From Flavobacterium pisciphilum (GTDB lineage: Bacteria > Bacteroidota > Bacteroidia > Flavobacteriales > Flavobacteriaceae), in contig NZ_JAJJMO010000001.1 of the NCBI RefSeq assembly GCF_020905345.1, positions 4,836,001 to 4,900,000 of the forward strand: a stretch of 64,000 nt of DNA, read 5' to 3'. Below the pieces are notes generated by a model. It had not been told where the DNA came from, searched no databases, and was given only the letters and a program-made list of their open reading frames with translations. Shown here in pieces: positions 35,656-44,901 of this stretch; the first letter of the stretch is position 1; the number at the start of each line of letters is the position of its first letter. Position numbers and translations under genes: made by a program.

Positions 35656-37308
35656 ATGAAAGAAGAAAAAATAAAATTGGAAATTGCAGGTATGACCTGC
35701 GACCATTGTGCCACAGGAATAAAAAAAATGCTTTCACAAAATGAGGGTGTTAAAGAAGCCAATGTGAGCTACCCAAAAGCTACTTGTGAATGTTCTTTTG
35801 ACCCTACCAAAACAAGTAAAGAAGAAATCATCAATACCATTAACGGCACAAAAAACTATCGTGTAAAAAGTGAAATCCCTGATAATGGAAACAGCGGAAT
35901 TAATCAATTTGATTTAATCATTATCGGTGGCGGTTCGGCTGCATTTTCGGCAGCAATCAAAGCCGAAAGTTTAGGATTATCGACCTTAATGGTAAACGGT
36001 GGTTTGGACTTTGGCGGTACTTGTGTCAACGTGGGTTGTGTGCCTTCTAAAAATCTTATTCGTGCAGGCGAGTCGGCTTATCACGCTACACATTCCAACT
36101 TTGAAGGCATCAAGCCAAAAGGAGTTGATATTGATTTCGCTCAAATCATCAAAGACAAGAAAAAATTAGTAGCCACACTTCAAGAGAAAAAATATATGGA
36201 TGTGGTAAGCGATTTTGAAAACCTGACTATGCTAAAAGGTTGGGCAAAATTCAAAGACAACAAAACCATTTTGGTTGATGGCAAGGAATACAAAGCCTTC
36301 AAATTTTTAATTGCTGCGGGAGCTACGACCAACATTCCGACTATTGAAGGATTGGACAAAATTGACTACTTGACCAACGTTTCCCTTTTCGACTTGGAAG
36401 AAAAACCCGAAAGCTTGACCATTATGGGAGCAGGTTACATAGGTTTGGAAATTGCAATGGCGTACAATCGTTTAGGCGTTAAAGTCCGAATCATTGAATT
36501 TACCGACCGTGTTCTACGGACACAAACCCCAGACATCAGTGAAGCATTGGAAACCCAAATGCGAAAAGAAGGCATTGAAATCTTACCTAATTTCAGAGCC
36601 GTGAAATTCGAGAAACAAGCGAATGAAACCATCATTCACTGTAAATGTCCTGACGGTTCATTTACGCAAATTATAGAAAAAGGTAAGGTAGTAATTGCCA
36701 CAGGCACAAAAGCCAATACAAGCCAATTAGGGTTAGATAACATTGGTTTGGAACTCACCAAAAGCGGACATATCGCTGTGAATGAAAAAATGGAAACCAA
36801 TCTACCTAACATTTACGCAGCAGGTGACGTAACCAACACCCCTGCATTTGTTTATACAGCCGCTTTTGAAGGTAAAATTGCCGTTGAAAATGCGTTCTCA
36901 GGAACAGATAATAAAGCCGATTATTCTTCTTTACCTTGGGTGGTGTTTACTGACCCACAAATTGCAGGGGCAGGTTTAGATGAAGCACAGGCAGAATCAA
37001 AAGGCATTCCATTTGAAGTTTCAAAACTGGAACTTAAAGACGTACCGAGAGCCATTGCAGCAAACGACACAAGGGGTTTTATCAAACTCATTCGCAATAC
37101 CGAAACTGACAAACTGATAGGTGCAAGAGTAGTTGCACCCGAAGGCGGGGAACTTATTCAACTATTAAGTATGGCTATCAAATACGGTATTACAGTAAGG
37201 GAATTGGCTGAGAGTTTCTATCCTTATTTGACATTAGGAGAAGGCATAAAATTAGCAGCCATAACATTTGGAAAGGACGTCTCAAAGTTGAGTTGTTGTG
37301 CGAGTTGA
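35656..37308 (+). CDS. merA: Mercury(II) reductase
   Basis: 550 aa flavoprotein that reduces Hg(II) to volatile Hg(0) with NADPH. Domains: N-terminal HMA domain (GMTCDHCATGIKKML, about 13-27), FAD site GGGSAAFSAAIKAESLG (about 93), redox-active disulfide GGTCVNVGCVPSKN (about 119), NADPH site MGAGYIGLEIA, and the C-terminal vicinal pair SCCAS that binds mercury at the dimer interface. All key Cys are present. It is the last gene of the operon. Confidence 0.97.
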   Translation: MKEEKIKLEIAGMTCDHCATGIKKMLSQNEGVKEANVSYPKATCECSFDPTKTSKEEIINTINGTKNYRVKSEIPDNGNSGINQFDLIIIGGGSAAFSAAIKAESLGLSTLMVNGGLDFGGTCVNVGCVPSKNLIRAGESAYHATHSNFEGIKPKGVDIDFAQIIKDKKKLVATLQEKKYMDVVSDFENLTMLKGWAKFKDNKTILVDGKEYKAFKFLIAAGATTNIPTIEGLDKIDYLTNVSLFDLEEKPESLTIMGAGYIGLEIAMAYNRLGVKVRIIEFTDRVLRTQTPDISEALETQMRKEGIEILPNFRAVKFEKQANETIIHCKCPDGSFTQIIEKGKVVIATGTKANTSQLGLDNIGLELTKSGHIAVNEKMETNLPNIYAAGDVTNTPAFVYTAAFEGKIAVENAFSGTDNKADYSSLPWVVFTDPQIAGAGLDEAQAESKGIPFEVSKLELKDVPRAIAANDTRGFIKLIRNTETDKLIGARVVAPEGGELIQLLSMAIKYGITVRELAESFYPYLTLGEGIKLAAITFGKDVSKLSCCAS

Positions 37309-37366
37309 TGAATAGGTTTGTGCTTTTAGCCCCTAATTTCCACCGTTTTCCAAAATTGATAGTGAG

Positions 37367-37403
37367 AGGAATTACTTGGCAGTGAGTGCCATTTTAATTG
37401 GTA
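37367..37403 (+). repeat. Direct repeat flanking the mercury operon, right copy
   Basis: Same orientation and 30 of 37 bases identical to 33043-33079, including the unbroken TTGGCAGTGAGTG core. It lies 58 bases after the merA stop codon and just before the operon terminator hairpin. Confidence 0.7.
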
Positions 37404-37407
37404 GCTA

Positions 37408-37457
37408 TTAGTAAGAAGCACATCGAACAAAATGATGTTCGACGTGCTTCTTACTAA
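37408..37457. terminator. Strong bidirectional hairpin between merA and the tra genes
   Basis: A 22-bp stem with a single G-T-type mismatch: TTAGTAAGAAGCACATCGAA(CA) at 37408-37429 with its complement at 37436-37457, and a 6-base loop. It separates the convergent merA (plus) and the tra-operon gene at 37474 (minus). Confidence 0.8.
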
Positions 37458-37473
37458 TCCTCTTTTAAAGAGG

Positions 37474-38307
37474 TTACATTTTTCGCCCTTTGCTTCCTTG
37501 CTCTTTTTTTGAAAAGGAAACAGACTTGTTTTGGAGTTTTTTCTTGATCGTTTTTTCTTTCAGCACCATCAGATTTTCTGTTATTATTTGTGGTAGGAAT
37601 GTTTCCTTCCAGGGAATTGTCTTTGCTTCAAAATGAGATTTTAGACCTATACGCTTTAAATCTTCTTTGATATTCCAACCTCCGTTTCGGTTCCAACCAA
37701 TTGGATCAAGATCTCTTTGAAAAGGAAATTGAACGGCGATAAGGTCTTTTGGAAATACCAGAATACTATCATAATCTAACTCTTGAAATTCGCGTGTTTT
37801 AGGGTTGTAGGGAATGATGTAAGCATTCGCTTCCTCGGAGAAATAATGATCTATTTCATCAAAGACAATTCCTTTTGACAAGAAATCATCTTTGGGGCGA
37901 AGCATATCCATGCGTATATCAACATAAAATGTATGACCTTCAATATTGATTGTAGGAAGCATTCCCTTTTGGGTTCTGTCATTGAATGCCGTCTGATCCA
38001 CCATCAAGTCGAAGTCTGTTTTATTTTCTAATTCTTGGGGTGTTAGCTTATACTTTTCTGCCATTCCTGCTGGATCAAGCACAACGAGTTCCGGTATCTT
38101 TACTGAAGTGTCTTCTCCGTTACTTATAAGGTTCGGAATGTTCTTCTCCTGTAGACTATAGTTAAAAGCGTAGCCATCTTCTACATCGCTCATTACGTAA
38201 ATTGAAATGGTATTGACTGGATTGTTTTTTTCCCTTAACTCGACCTTATTTATATCGATCAAGAAATCTGTTCCCTCGATATTTATACTGGGCAATTCTC
38301 TTTCCAT
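37474..38307 (-). CDS. Hypothetical ICE protein with an internal repeat
   Basis: 277 aa, soluble, not recognised. Two copies of a segment are visible: LPSINIEGTDFLIDINKVEL (about 5-24) and LPTINIEGHTFYVDIRMDML (about 117-136), each followed by Arg-x-Lys. The C-terminus is very basic (KEKTIKKKLQNKSVSFSKKEQGSKGRKM), as in nucleic-acid-binding proteins. It lies in the traD position of flavobacterial ICEs, 30 bases after the traD-like gene. Confidence 0.65.
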   Translation of the reverse strand: MERELPSINIEGTDFLIDINKVELREKNNPVNTISIYVMSDVEDGYAFNYSLQEKNIPNLISNGEDTSVKIPELVVLDPAGMAEKYKLTPQELENKTDFDLMVDQTAFNDRTQKGMLPTINIEGHTFYVDIRMDMLRPKDDFLSKGIVFDEIDHYFSEEANAYIIPYNPKTREFQELDYDSILVFPKDLIAVQFPFQRDLDPIGWNRNGGWNIKEDLKRIGLKSHFEAKTIPWKETFLPQIITENLMVLKEKTIKKKLQNKSVSFSKKEQGSKGRKM

Positions 38308-38337
38308 ACTTCGTTGTTTTAAAAGACAAAGGGAAGT

Positions 38338-38973
38338 CTATACAAACTCCCCAATGTCGAAATTTTCCAAATCATTTTTCCGCAAAGTGGAAGAACTGGT
38401 TTCCGTTTCAGAAGAAAGGCTACTATCCAATAGCTCTGCTATTTTACGAGAAGTGCCTTCCATAGAATTTTCCAAAAGGCTGAATAATTCGGTTCCCTGT
38501 ATTTTCTGAACTATAGCTATCGCTGTTTCCTTTTGAGATTGCTCCAGTTTTTCTTTTTGAAGCAGTATCCCCACGGAGCTTAGTTCTTCAAAGGTAACCC
38601 CTTGGGCGAAACCGTTATCGCCATCGGATAATTCGTACCTATTCCATTCTTCCTCCTCTTCCCCAAAATCAGGCATATTACTGAAAACTTCGTCCAGCTC
38701 TTCCTGCGGAATTTGAATGCCGACGTTTTCATTTTCGTCGTATTCTATGTCAAAATTATCAGGATTTATTTCTGGTTTTTCAACTTGGCTTTCGGTGGCA
38801 TTGTTTGGCACCGAAAGGCTTCTCTTAGGTCTAGGTTGCCCCATAATATCGGGCAGTTTAGGGTTGCTTTTTTCCTGTATCGGTTTTCTTTCTGAACTTT
38901 TTTTGATTACAATCTTGTCCTGCACAAGCAGGGCAATCACAATCAGCAGGCATATCACAATTACTATTTCCAT
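38338..38973 (-). CDS. traD: Conjugative transfer protein, TraD-like
   Basis: 211 aa with an N-terminal membrane helix (MEIVIVICLLIVIALLV) and a long, acidic, low-complexity cytosolic part (FDIEYDENENVGIQIPQEELDEVFSNMPDFGEEEEEW). It resembles proteins labelled TraD in CTnDOT-like elements. The function is unknown. It starts two bases after traB, so the two are surely co-translated. Confidence 0.72.
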   Translation of the reverse strand: MEIVIVICLLIVIALLVQDKIVIKKSSERKPIQEKSNPKLPDIMGQPRPKRSLSVPNNATESQVEKPEINPDNFDIEYDENENVGIQIPQEELDEVFSNMPDFGEEEEEWNRYELSDGDNGFAQGVTFEELSSVGILLQKEKLEQSQKETAIAIVQKIQGTELFSLLENSMEGTSRKIAELLDSSLSSETETSSSTLRKNDLENFDIGEFV

Positions 38974-38975
38974 AA

Positions 38976-39380
38976 CTATAAAATGGGTTTAAAACGTTCG
39001 TTGAAATAATCAGTAATATCATCCCCAAACTCCCTAAAGTGGTGTTCAAGGATGTTGTCGATATAAGAATAGAGTGTAGTCTTTTCTTCTCTTGTTAATT
39101 GCACAATGCGGATTAACCTTTCGTGGTATTCGGGACGTATGTAAACGACCTTTCCGTTTCGACCTGAAGGAAACCGATTGACCAGAAATGTCTCCTCATA
39201 ATCCACCTTCTTTGAGGAACTATTGCGGGCTTTTTCTTTTGGTTTTATTTCCTTCTGTATTTCCTGTTGTTGATTGGCTTCGGGTACAGTAAAAGACTGA
39301 TTACCACTCATGATATTCATGATTAATTCTTCATCAACAACAGGTTTATCGAAGTCTTTTCTTCTCTTATCTGTTGACAT
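38976..39380 (-). CDS. traB: Conjugative transfer protein TraB (DUF3408)
   Basis: 134 aa. A variable charged N-terminus (1-60) is followed by the DUF3408 domain (ETFLVNRFPSGRNGKVVYIRPEYHERLIRIVQLT and YSYIDNILEHHFREFGDDITDYF), which has a ribbon-helix-helix look. It probably acts with the ParA-like ATPase encoded 11 bases upstream, as a DNA-binding partner. Confidence 0.88.
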   Translation of the reverse strand: MSTDKRRKDFDKPVVDEELIMNIMSGNQSFTVPEANQQQEIQKEIKPKEKARNSSSKKVDYEETFLVNRFPSGRNGKVVYIRPEYHERLIRIVQLTREEKTTLYSYIDNILEHHFREFGDDITDYFNERFKPIL

Positions 39381-39391
39381 ACTTAACTATT

Positions 39392-40159
39392 TTAGAGGTT
39401 AACAATTTTTAAAAACTCCTCAACAAACAAATCCATTCTAGTTACTTTCATAAGCTGTGGTTCGGCAGGTAGCAAACTTGACCGGAATACACTGTTCAAG
39501 GTATCATCCGTTTCTTTTCTGAAACGTTTACTATCCATGATTTTTGAGGTCATTACAGATAAATCAAGCTCGTTAATGACACTTTGATAAGCCTCGTATA
39601 TTCCTGTCTTTTCCCGGCCATCTACCTGGTTCCAAAACATCCACATTTTCTGATCCTCATTACTCTCAGCAGTTTCGGGTAAGCCAAGGAATGCTTTAGT
39701 AAAGCTCAACGTACTTTCCATAACCAGACGGTCAGCACTGATTGGAGAAAAAATAAAATCCATTGTTCTTAAGGTAGTAAGCACACCTTTTGTATTAGCT
39801 GTGCCGGGAAGGTCAAAAAAAGTTATATCAGGCTCTATTGTAGATTGATTTACGTATTCCAAAGCCTTTGACAAGGCATCCTCCGCTTTACAACTGATAA
39901 TCGGATATGCCTTTTTATTGATGCTTTGATACAATTTCATTGCAGATCTTTTATGGTAATCATTCTGCATAATAGTTTTCAAATCCCTTTCTCTCATATT
40001 GGCTAAGCTGTGTTGTGGAAAATCACAATCCATTACAAGGACATTAAATCCTAAACGATAATGCAATACACTTGAAAGTAGTGCAGTCATAGTAGATTTT
40101 CCAACACCGCCTTTAGGCGTTGAAAAACTGATTTTTAAAGTTTTCTTTTCTGTTTCCAT
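39392..40159 (-). CDS. traA: ParA-family ATPase (TraA)
   Basis: 255 aa with the deviant Walker A FSTPKGGVGKSTMTALLSS (about 12-30), a switch region MDCDFPQHSLANMRE and DITFFDLPGTANTKGV. It resembles Soj/MinD ATPases that position or partition DNA. In ICEs it may stabilise the excised circle or regulate transfer. It starts the left-going tra operon; the three-fold repeat at 40360-40409 in front of it is a candidate centromere or operator. Confidence 0.93.
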   Translation of the reverse strand: METEKKTLKISFSTPKGGVGKSTMTALLSSVLHYRLGFNVLVMDCDFPQHSLANMRERDLKTIMQNDYHKRSAMKLYQSINKKAYPIISCKAEDALSKALEYVNQSTIEPDITFFDLPGTANTKGVLTTLRTMDFIFSPISADRLVMESTLSFTKAFLGLPETAESNEDQKMWMFWNQVDGREKTGIYEAYQSVINELDLSVMTSKIMDSKRFRKETDDTLNSVFRSSLLPAEPQLMKVTRMDLFVEEFLKIVNL

Positions 40160-40359
40160 TATTTAAAGATTTATTGTTACACATTTTATTTGTTTGACAG
40201 GTTTGAATATTGGTGTATTTAAATAGCACCTATTTCCCGTATGCCTGTATTCCCTTTTTGGAAATTTTCTTGATTGTTATTTGCTTTCATTACCGCTTGG
40301 TGGGTAATCATTTTTAGCAACTGGTAAACCTTGTAGCTAGTAAATTGCTTTATCGCTTT

Positions 40360-40409
40360 TATGCTTTTACACTTTTATTGTTTTATGCTTTTAAAACCAT
40401 ATGCTTTTA
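40360..40409 (+). repeat. Three TATGCTTTTA repeats upstream of the ParA gene
   Basis: Exact copies at 40360-40369, 40384-40393 and 40400-40409, with a related TATCGCTTTTA at 40351. The spacing is 24 and 16 bases. They may be binding sites for TraA/TraB (parS-like) or iterons. Confidence 0.6.
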
Positions 40410-40598
40410 TTCCAAAATATTTGTACTAAAACCCAATTTATTTTTTACCCCTAATACATTTTTTATTACCTGCACTAAAACTATACGGCAAATAAAGCGA
40501 TCGAATTGGCTCATTATTGATGTGTGGCAGTGTTTGGCTTCCAAAGGCAGAGTTTGTCCTAGTATCACATTGCAATACTTTTATTAACAGTTGGTTAC

Positions 40599-40620
40599 TT
40601 TGTAAAATGAATTTTACAAA
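40599..40620. promoter_or_regulatory. Perfect 10-2-10 palindrome, candidate operator
   Basis: TTTGTAAAAT (40599-40608) and ATTTTACAAA (40611-40620) are exact reverse complements with a GA spacer. No T-run follows, so a dimeric DNA-binding protein site is more likely than a terminator. Confidence 0.6.
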
Positions 40621-40662
40621 CGGATTTATGCAAAGCATCTTGATAAAATGGACACGAAGCAG

Positions 40663-40684
40663 AACGGCTTCAAGCCGTTTTTTC
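40663..40684 (+). terminator. Terminator-like hairpin
   Basis: ACGGC-TTCAA-GCCGT is followed by TTTTTT. A second GC-rich hairpin (TCCG-tCCCGCAGGG-CGGA type) with TTTTT follows at about 40700-40724. No gene reads into them in this window except possible transcripts starting in the intergenic region. Confidence 0.55.
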
Positions 40685-40736
40685 CTGTTACATTTAATCC
40701 GTCCCGCAGGGCGGATTTTTGTGTTCACCGGAACAC

Positions 40737-40792
40737 GGCAAGTTGTGTTTTGAGCATCTCGGAATGATTTCCGATGCTCAAAACAACTTGCC
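40737..40792 (+). repeat. Long inverted repeat before mobA, candidate oriT
   Basis: Left arm 40737-40764 (GGCAAGTTGTGTTTTGAGCA...) and right arm 40768-40792 (...GATGCTCAAAACAACTTGCC) pair over about 24 bases with one small interruption. It lies about 65 bases upstream of the mob operon, the usual place of the nicking region in Bacteroidota mob systems. The nick site itself is not identified. Confidence 0.6.
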
Positions 40793-40858
40793 CTTTGCAG
40801 GGGGCAGAAAACACCTTCCGAAGTCAGGGTTTTGTATGGATTTTAAAATGGATTAGTG

Positions 40859-41290
40859 ATGAACGATAACAACAGAAAGCAATTGAAAAAGACCGGACGC
40901 CGCCCTAAAGAAGACCCGGCGACAATCCGCTATACAATTTCCTTTAACGAGCAGGAACACGCCCGCTTTCTTGCCCTTTTTGACAAATCTGGTATGCAGG
41001 TAAAAGCGCATTTCATAACGTCCTGCATCTTTGACAAGACCATAAAGACCATTCAGATTGACAAGGGAACGGTTGATTTTTATATGCGGCTAACCTCTTT
41101 TCACAGCCAGTTCCGTTCCATAGGTGTGAACTATAACCAAATTGTAAAGCTGTTGTACAAGAATTTTTCCGAGAAAAAAGCCGCAGCGTTTCTGTACAAA
41201 CTGGAAAAACAGACGGCTGAAATGGCAATGCTGTGTCAGAAAATTATCCAAATAAGCGAAGAATTTGAAGCCAAACACCTGAAAAAATAG
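40859..41290 (+). CDS. mobA: Mobilisation protein MobA (relaxosome accessory)
   Basis: 143 aa from the ATG at 40859 (a GTG three bases upstream is possible). The start with KKTGRRPKEDPATIRYTISFNEQEHARFL is ribbon-helix-helix-like, and the rest is helical with RSIGVNYNQIVKLLYKNFSEKKAAAFLYKLEKQTAEM, as in MobC-type accessory proteins of Pfam. It should bind oriT and load the relaxase encoded next. Confidence 0.92.
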   Translation: MNDNNRKQLKKTGRRPKEDPATIRYTISFNEQEHARFLALFDKSGMQVKAHFITSCIFDKTIKTIQIDKGTVDFYMRLTSFHSQFRSIGVNYNQIVKLLYKNFSEKKAAAFLYKLEKQTAEMAMLCQKIIQISEEFEAKHLKK

Positions 41291-41298
41291 CGGTAGAA

Positions 41299-42585
41299 AT
41301 GATAGCAAAAATTGGAAGAAGCGCAAATTTATACGGGGCATTGGCGTACAATCAGCTTAAAGTGGAGAATGAAAACGGGCAGATTTTGTTTGCCAATAAG
41401 ATGATTGAAACCGCAAGCGGTCATTATTCGGTGGCACAATTAGCCCAGTCTTTTGCCCCTTACCTGATAGCCAACCGCAACACCGAGAAACATACGTTGC
41501 ATATTTCGCTCAATCCTGACCCGAACGATAAGGTTAGCGATGATAAGTTTAGGGAAATGACAGAACAGTATATGCGGGAAATGGGTTACGGCGAACAGCC
41601 TTTTGTGGTGTTCAAACATACCGATATTGACCGCAGCCATATACACATTGTATCGGTTTGCGTGGACGAGCAGGGCAAAAAGATTTCGGACAAATTCGAG
41701 AAAATGCGGTCTATGAATGTATGCCGTGAATTGGAAAAAAAACACGGGGTGATACCCGCCACCGACAAAGAGCGTAACCAGACTGATAAGGTTTTCCGTC
41801 CGGTAGATTATCGGGCAGGCGATGTAAAAAGTCAAATCGCTTCGGTCGTTCGCCACCTGCCGAATTACTACCAATACCAAACTTTAGGCGAATACAATGC
41901 CCTGCTTTCCCTGTTCAAAATTACCACCGAGAAAATCGAGGGCGAATTGCAGGGAAAAATGCAGCAGGGTCTATTATACATTCCCTTAAATGAAAAAGGC
42001 GAAAGAGCCGGGCATCCGTTCAAGGCTTCGCTGTTTGGAAAGAGCGCAGGACTTCCGGCTTTGGAACTGCATTTTGCGAAATGCAAAACGGCTTTGAAAG
42101 ATAGCCCCGCCAAACAGACCCTAAAATCTGCCGTTACCATTGCCCTGAAAACCACAAGCGATGAACAGGCATTTAAAAAGCAATTAGCGGAACAGGGCAT
42201 TAACGTAGTCGTGCGCCGGAATGATACAGGGCGTATTTATGGCATCACATTTATTGACCACAATTCCAAAGCAGTTTGGAACGGTTCACGTTTAGCAACT
42301 GAACTTTCTGCCAACACCTTTAATGATTATTGGAACAGTAACATCAACCCGGATATTAAGGAATCTGCCGTTTTACAACCCAAACTATCCACATCAAATG
42401 ATGCGGATCTTCCTGCGGAAGAACCACACCATTTGTTCGACTTCTTAGCTACCGACAAACACGAAGACGGTTTGATTGAAGCACTGGGTGGCTTACTGCC
42501 CGAAGCCCAGGGCGAAGATTATGAGGAACAAGACTTTGCCAATAAAATGAAGAAGAAGCGCAAACGCCAAAGAGGTCAGAAATAA
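41299..42585 (+). CDS. mobB: Relaxase MobB
   Basis: 428 aa. It nicks oriT and pilots the strand into the recipient. The relaxase/mobilisation domain has the metal-binding histidines in HTDIDRSHIHIVSVCVD (about 113-129) and a likely active-site Tyr in GALAYNQLKVENENGQILFANKM (about 15-37). The C-terminal part is variable and ends in a basic run (KMKKKRKRQRGQK). It starts eight bases after mobA. Confidence 0.95.
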   Translation: MIAKIGRSANLYGALAYNQLKVENENGQILFANKMIETASGHYSVAQLAQSFAPYLIANRNTEKHTLHISLNPDPNDKVSDDKFREMTEQYMREMGYGEQPFVVFKHTDIDRSHIHIVSVCVDEQGKKISDKFEKMRSMNVCRELEKKHGVIPATDKERNQTDKVFRPVDYRAGDVKSQIASVVRHLPNYYQYQTLGEYNALLSLFKITTEKIEGELQGKMQQGLLYIPLNEKGERAGHPFKASLFGKSAGLPALELHFAKCKTALKDSPAKQTLKSAVTIALKTTSDEQAFKKQLAEQGINVVVRRNDTGRIYGITFIDHNSKAVWNGSRLATELSANTFNDYWNSNINPDIKESAVLQPKLSTSNDADLPAEEPHHLFDFLATDKHEDGLIEALGGLLPEAQGEDYEEQDFANKMKKKRKRQRGQK

Positions 42586-42686
42586 TATTTAGCCAAACAC
42601 TGCCACACAACGCCACAGACTGCCACAATCTTATAGCCACTCCACAGAGCCTTTAAATTCACGCCCGAACATTAAAACTTCAAATA

Positions 42687-44687
42687 ATGCAGGGAGAAGA
42701 CGATTTAAGAGGGCTTGCCAAGATAATGGCTTTTATGCGGGCAGTCAGTATTCTTTTGGTGCTGATGCACCTTTATTGGTTCTGTTATGGTTTCTTTTCA
42801 GAACGTGGTTGGACGTTGGAAGTAATCAACAAGATATTAGGCAATTTCGACCGGACGGCGGGTTTGTTTTCACATACTCTTTACACCAAAGCATTCGCTT
42901 TGGTTTTACTGGCTTTGAGTTGCATAGGAACAAAGGGAGTAAAGAACGAGAAGATAACCTGGACTAAAATTTACGTGGCTTTGGGCAATGGCTTTGTGCT
43001 GTTCTTCCTGAATACACCATTACTAAAGTTACCGCTAAATACCGCTACTTTTCTATATATCCTTACCTCAGGTTTGGGCTACATTGCTTTAATGGTTGCT
43101 GGCGTTTGGATGAGCCGATTGCTGCGTACCAACCTGATGGACGATGTTTTCAACAATGAAAATGAGAGTTTCCAACAGGAAACAAAATTGATGGAGAATG
43201 AATACTCCGTCAACCTGCCAACCAAATTTTATTACAAAGGGAAATGGAACAACGGCTGGATAAACATTGTCAATCCTTTCAGGGCATCCATCGTTCTCGG
43301 TACGCCGGGTTCGGGAAAATCTTATGCCATTGTAAACAATTACATTAAACAACAGATTGAAAAAGGTTTCTCAATGTACATTTATGATTTTAAGTTTGAC
43401 GACCTTTCGACAATAGCATACAACCATTTGCTGAAGCATCGTGACAAGTACAAAATTCAGCCGAAATTTTACGTGATAAATTTCGACGACCCACGCAAGA
43501 GCCACCGTTGCAACCCACTCAATCCCGACTTTATGACCGACATTTCAGATGCTTATGAAGCGGCTTATACCATAATGCTAAACCTTAACAGATCGTGGAT
43601 ACAGAAGCAAGGGGATTTTTTCGTGGAAAGCCCAATTATTCTTTTAGCTGCCATTATTTGGTATCTAAAAATCTACGATGACGGCAAGTATTGTACGTTC
43701 CCTCACGCCATTGAATTGCTGAACAAAAAGTATTCAGACGTGTTCACAATTTTAACCTCATACCCCGATTTGGAAAATTATTTGTCGCCCTTTATGGATG
43801 CGTGGCAGGGCGGGGCGCAAGACCAGTTACAAGGTCAGATAGCATCGGCAAAAATCCCACTATCAAGAATGATTAGCCCGCAATTGTACTGGGTAATGAC
43901 AGGCGATGATTTTACGCTTGACATCAATAATCCCAAAGAACCTAAAATTTTGTGCGTCGGCAATAATCCCGACCGTCAAAATATTTATTCTGCAGCTTTG
44001 GGTTTATACAATTCTAGGATTGTAAAACTGATTAATAAAAAGGGGCAGCTAAAGAGTTCCGTTATCATTGATGAGTTACCCACAATTTATTTCAGGGGAC
44101 TGGATAACCTTATTGCAACAGCGAGAAGTAATAAAGTAGCAGTATGTTTGGGCTTTCAGGACTTTTCGCAATTAACGAGGGATTACGGCGACAAAGAAAG
44201 CAAGGTAATACAAAATACAGTTGGTAATATATTCAGTGGTCAGGTAGTTGGCGAAACGGCTAAAAGCCTTTCGGAACGCTTTGGAAAAGTATTGCAGAAA
44301 CGCCAAAGTATGACCATTAACCGCAATGATAAATCTACCTCTATCTCCACACAGTTAGACAGCCTTATACCGGCTTCCAAAATTTCAACGCTTACACAGG
44401 GTATGTTTGTCGGTTCCGTATCAGATAACTTTGATGAACGTATCGAGCAAAAGATATTCCATGCTGAAATTGTGGTAGATAATGAAAAGGTAGCGGCAGA
44501 AATCAAAGCCTATCAGCAAATACCGCAAATCTTATCTTTTGTAAATGAGCAGGGCGTGGATAAAATGAAGCAGGAAATTGAAAACAATTACAAACAGATA
44601 AAATCCGACATCCTGAATATTGTTGTAAGTGAAATGGAGCGCATCAAGAACGACCCGAAGTTGCAGCATTTGTTGCAAGACGGTTAA
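42687..44687 (+). CDS. mobC: Type IV coupling protein MobC (VirD4/TraG-like)
   Basis: 666 aa. It brings the relaxase-DNA complex to the secretion channel. N-terminal membrane helices lie at about 14-35, 60-80, 97-115 and 118-138; Walker A is at LGTPGSGKSYAIVNNYI (about 208) and Walker B at SVIIDELPTIYF (about 456). The conserved CLGFQDFSQLTRDYG follows. It is separated from mobB by 101 bases but is probably in the same operon. Confidence 0.96.
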   Translation: MQGEDDLRGLAKIMAFMRAVSILLVLMHLYWFCYGFFSERGWTLEVINKILGNFDRTAGLFSHTLYTKAFALVLLALSCIGTKGVKNEKITWTKIYVALGNGFVLFFLNTPLLKLPLNTATFLYILTSGLGYIALMVAGVWMSRLLRTNLMDDVFNNENESFQQETKLMENEYSVNLPTKFYYKGKWNNGWINIVNPFRASIVLGTPGSGKSYAIVNNYIKQQIEKGFSMYIYDFKFDDLSTIAYNHLLKHRDKYKIQPKFYVINFDDPRKSHRCNPLNPDFMTDISDAYEAAYTIMLNLNRSWIQKQGDFFVESPIILLAAIIWYLKIYDDGKYCTFPHAIELLNKKYSDVFTILTSYPDLENYLSPFMDAWQGGAQDQLQGQIASAKIPLSRMISPQLYWVMTGDDFTLDINNPKEPKILCVGNNPDRQNIYSAALGLYNSRIVKLINKKGQLKSSVIIDELPTIYFRGLDNLIATARSNKVAVCLGFQDFSQLTRDYGDKESKVIQNTVGNIFSGQVVGETAKSLSERFGKVLQKRQSMTINRNDKSTSISTQLDSLIPASKISTLTQGMFVGSVSDNFDERIEQKIFHAEIVVDNEKVAAEIKAYQQIPQILSFVNEQGVDKMKQEIENNYKQIKSDILNIVVSEMERIKNDPKLQHLLQDG

Positions 44688-44901
44688 TTATATAAAAGAT
44701 TTCTTGTCTTATCAAGATATAAATTCTAAATTTGCAACTTCAATGAAAAAAACAGCAAAAATATCATCTCAAGTTACTCCGCCCTGATAAAAGGTAACTA
44801 GTTGTTTTTTCCCAATTCATCTTATTGGTAGTATTTACGTATCCAAGGTTTTCCTTAATGGGTATGTCCTATTCTTTTACACAATTTTTATTAAATCCCT
44901 T

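Larger units (their letters stand above)
40160..40858. other. Divergent intergenic region between traA and mobA: control and transfer-origin zone
   Basis: Almost 700 bases without a gene, with dense signals: three TATGCTTTTA repeats (40360-40409), a perfect 22-base palindrome (40599-40620), a terminator-like hairpin (40663-40684) and a long inverted repeat close to mobA (40737-40792). A partition site, operators and the origin of transfer are expected between a ParA gene and the mob genes. Confidence 0.7.

Noticed and set aside
40360..40409. CRISPR array
   Set aside because: Only three 10-base repeats with unequal short spacing and no cas genes; iterons or protein-binding sites are more likely.
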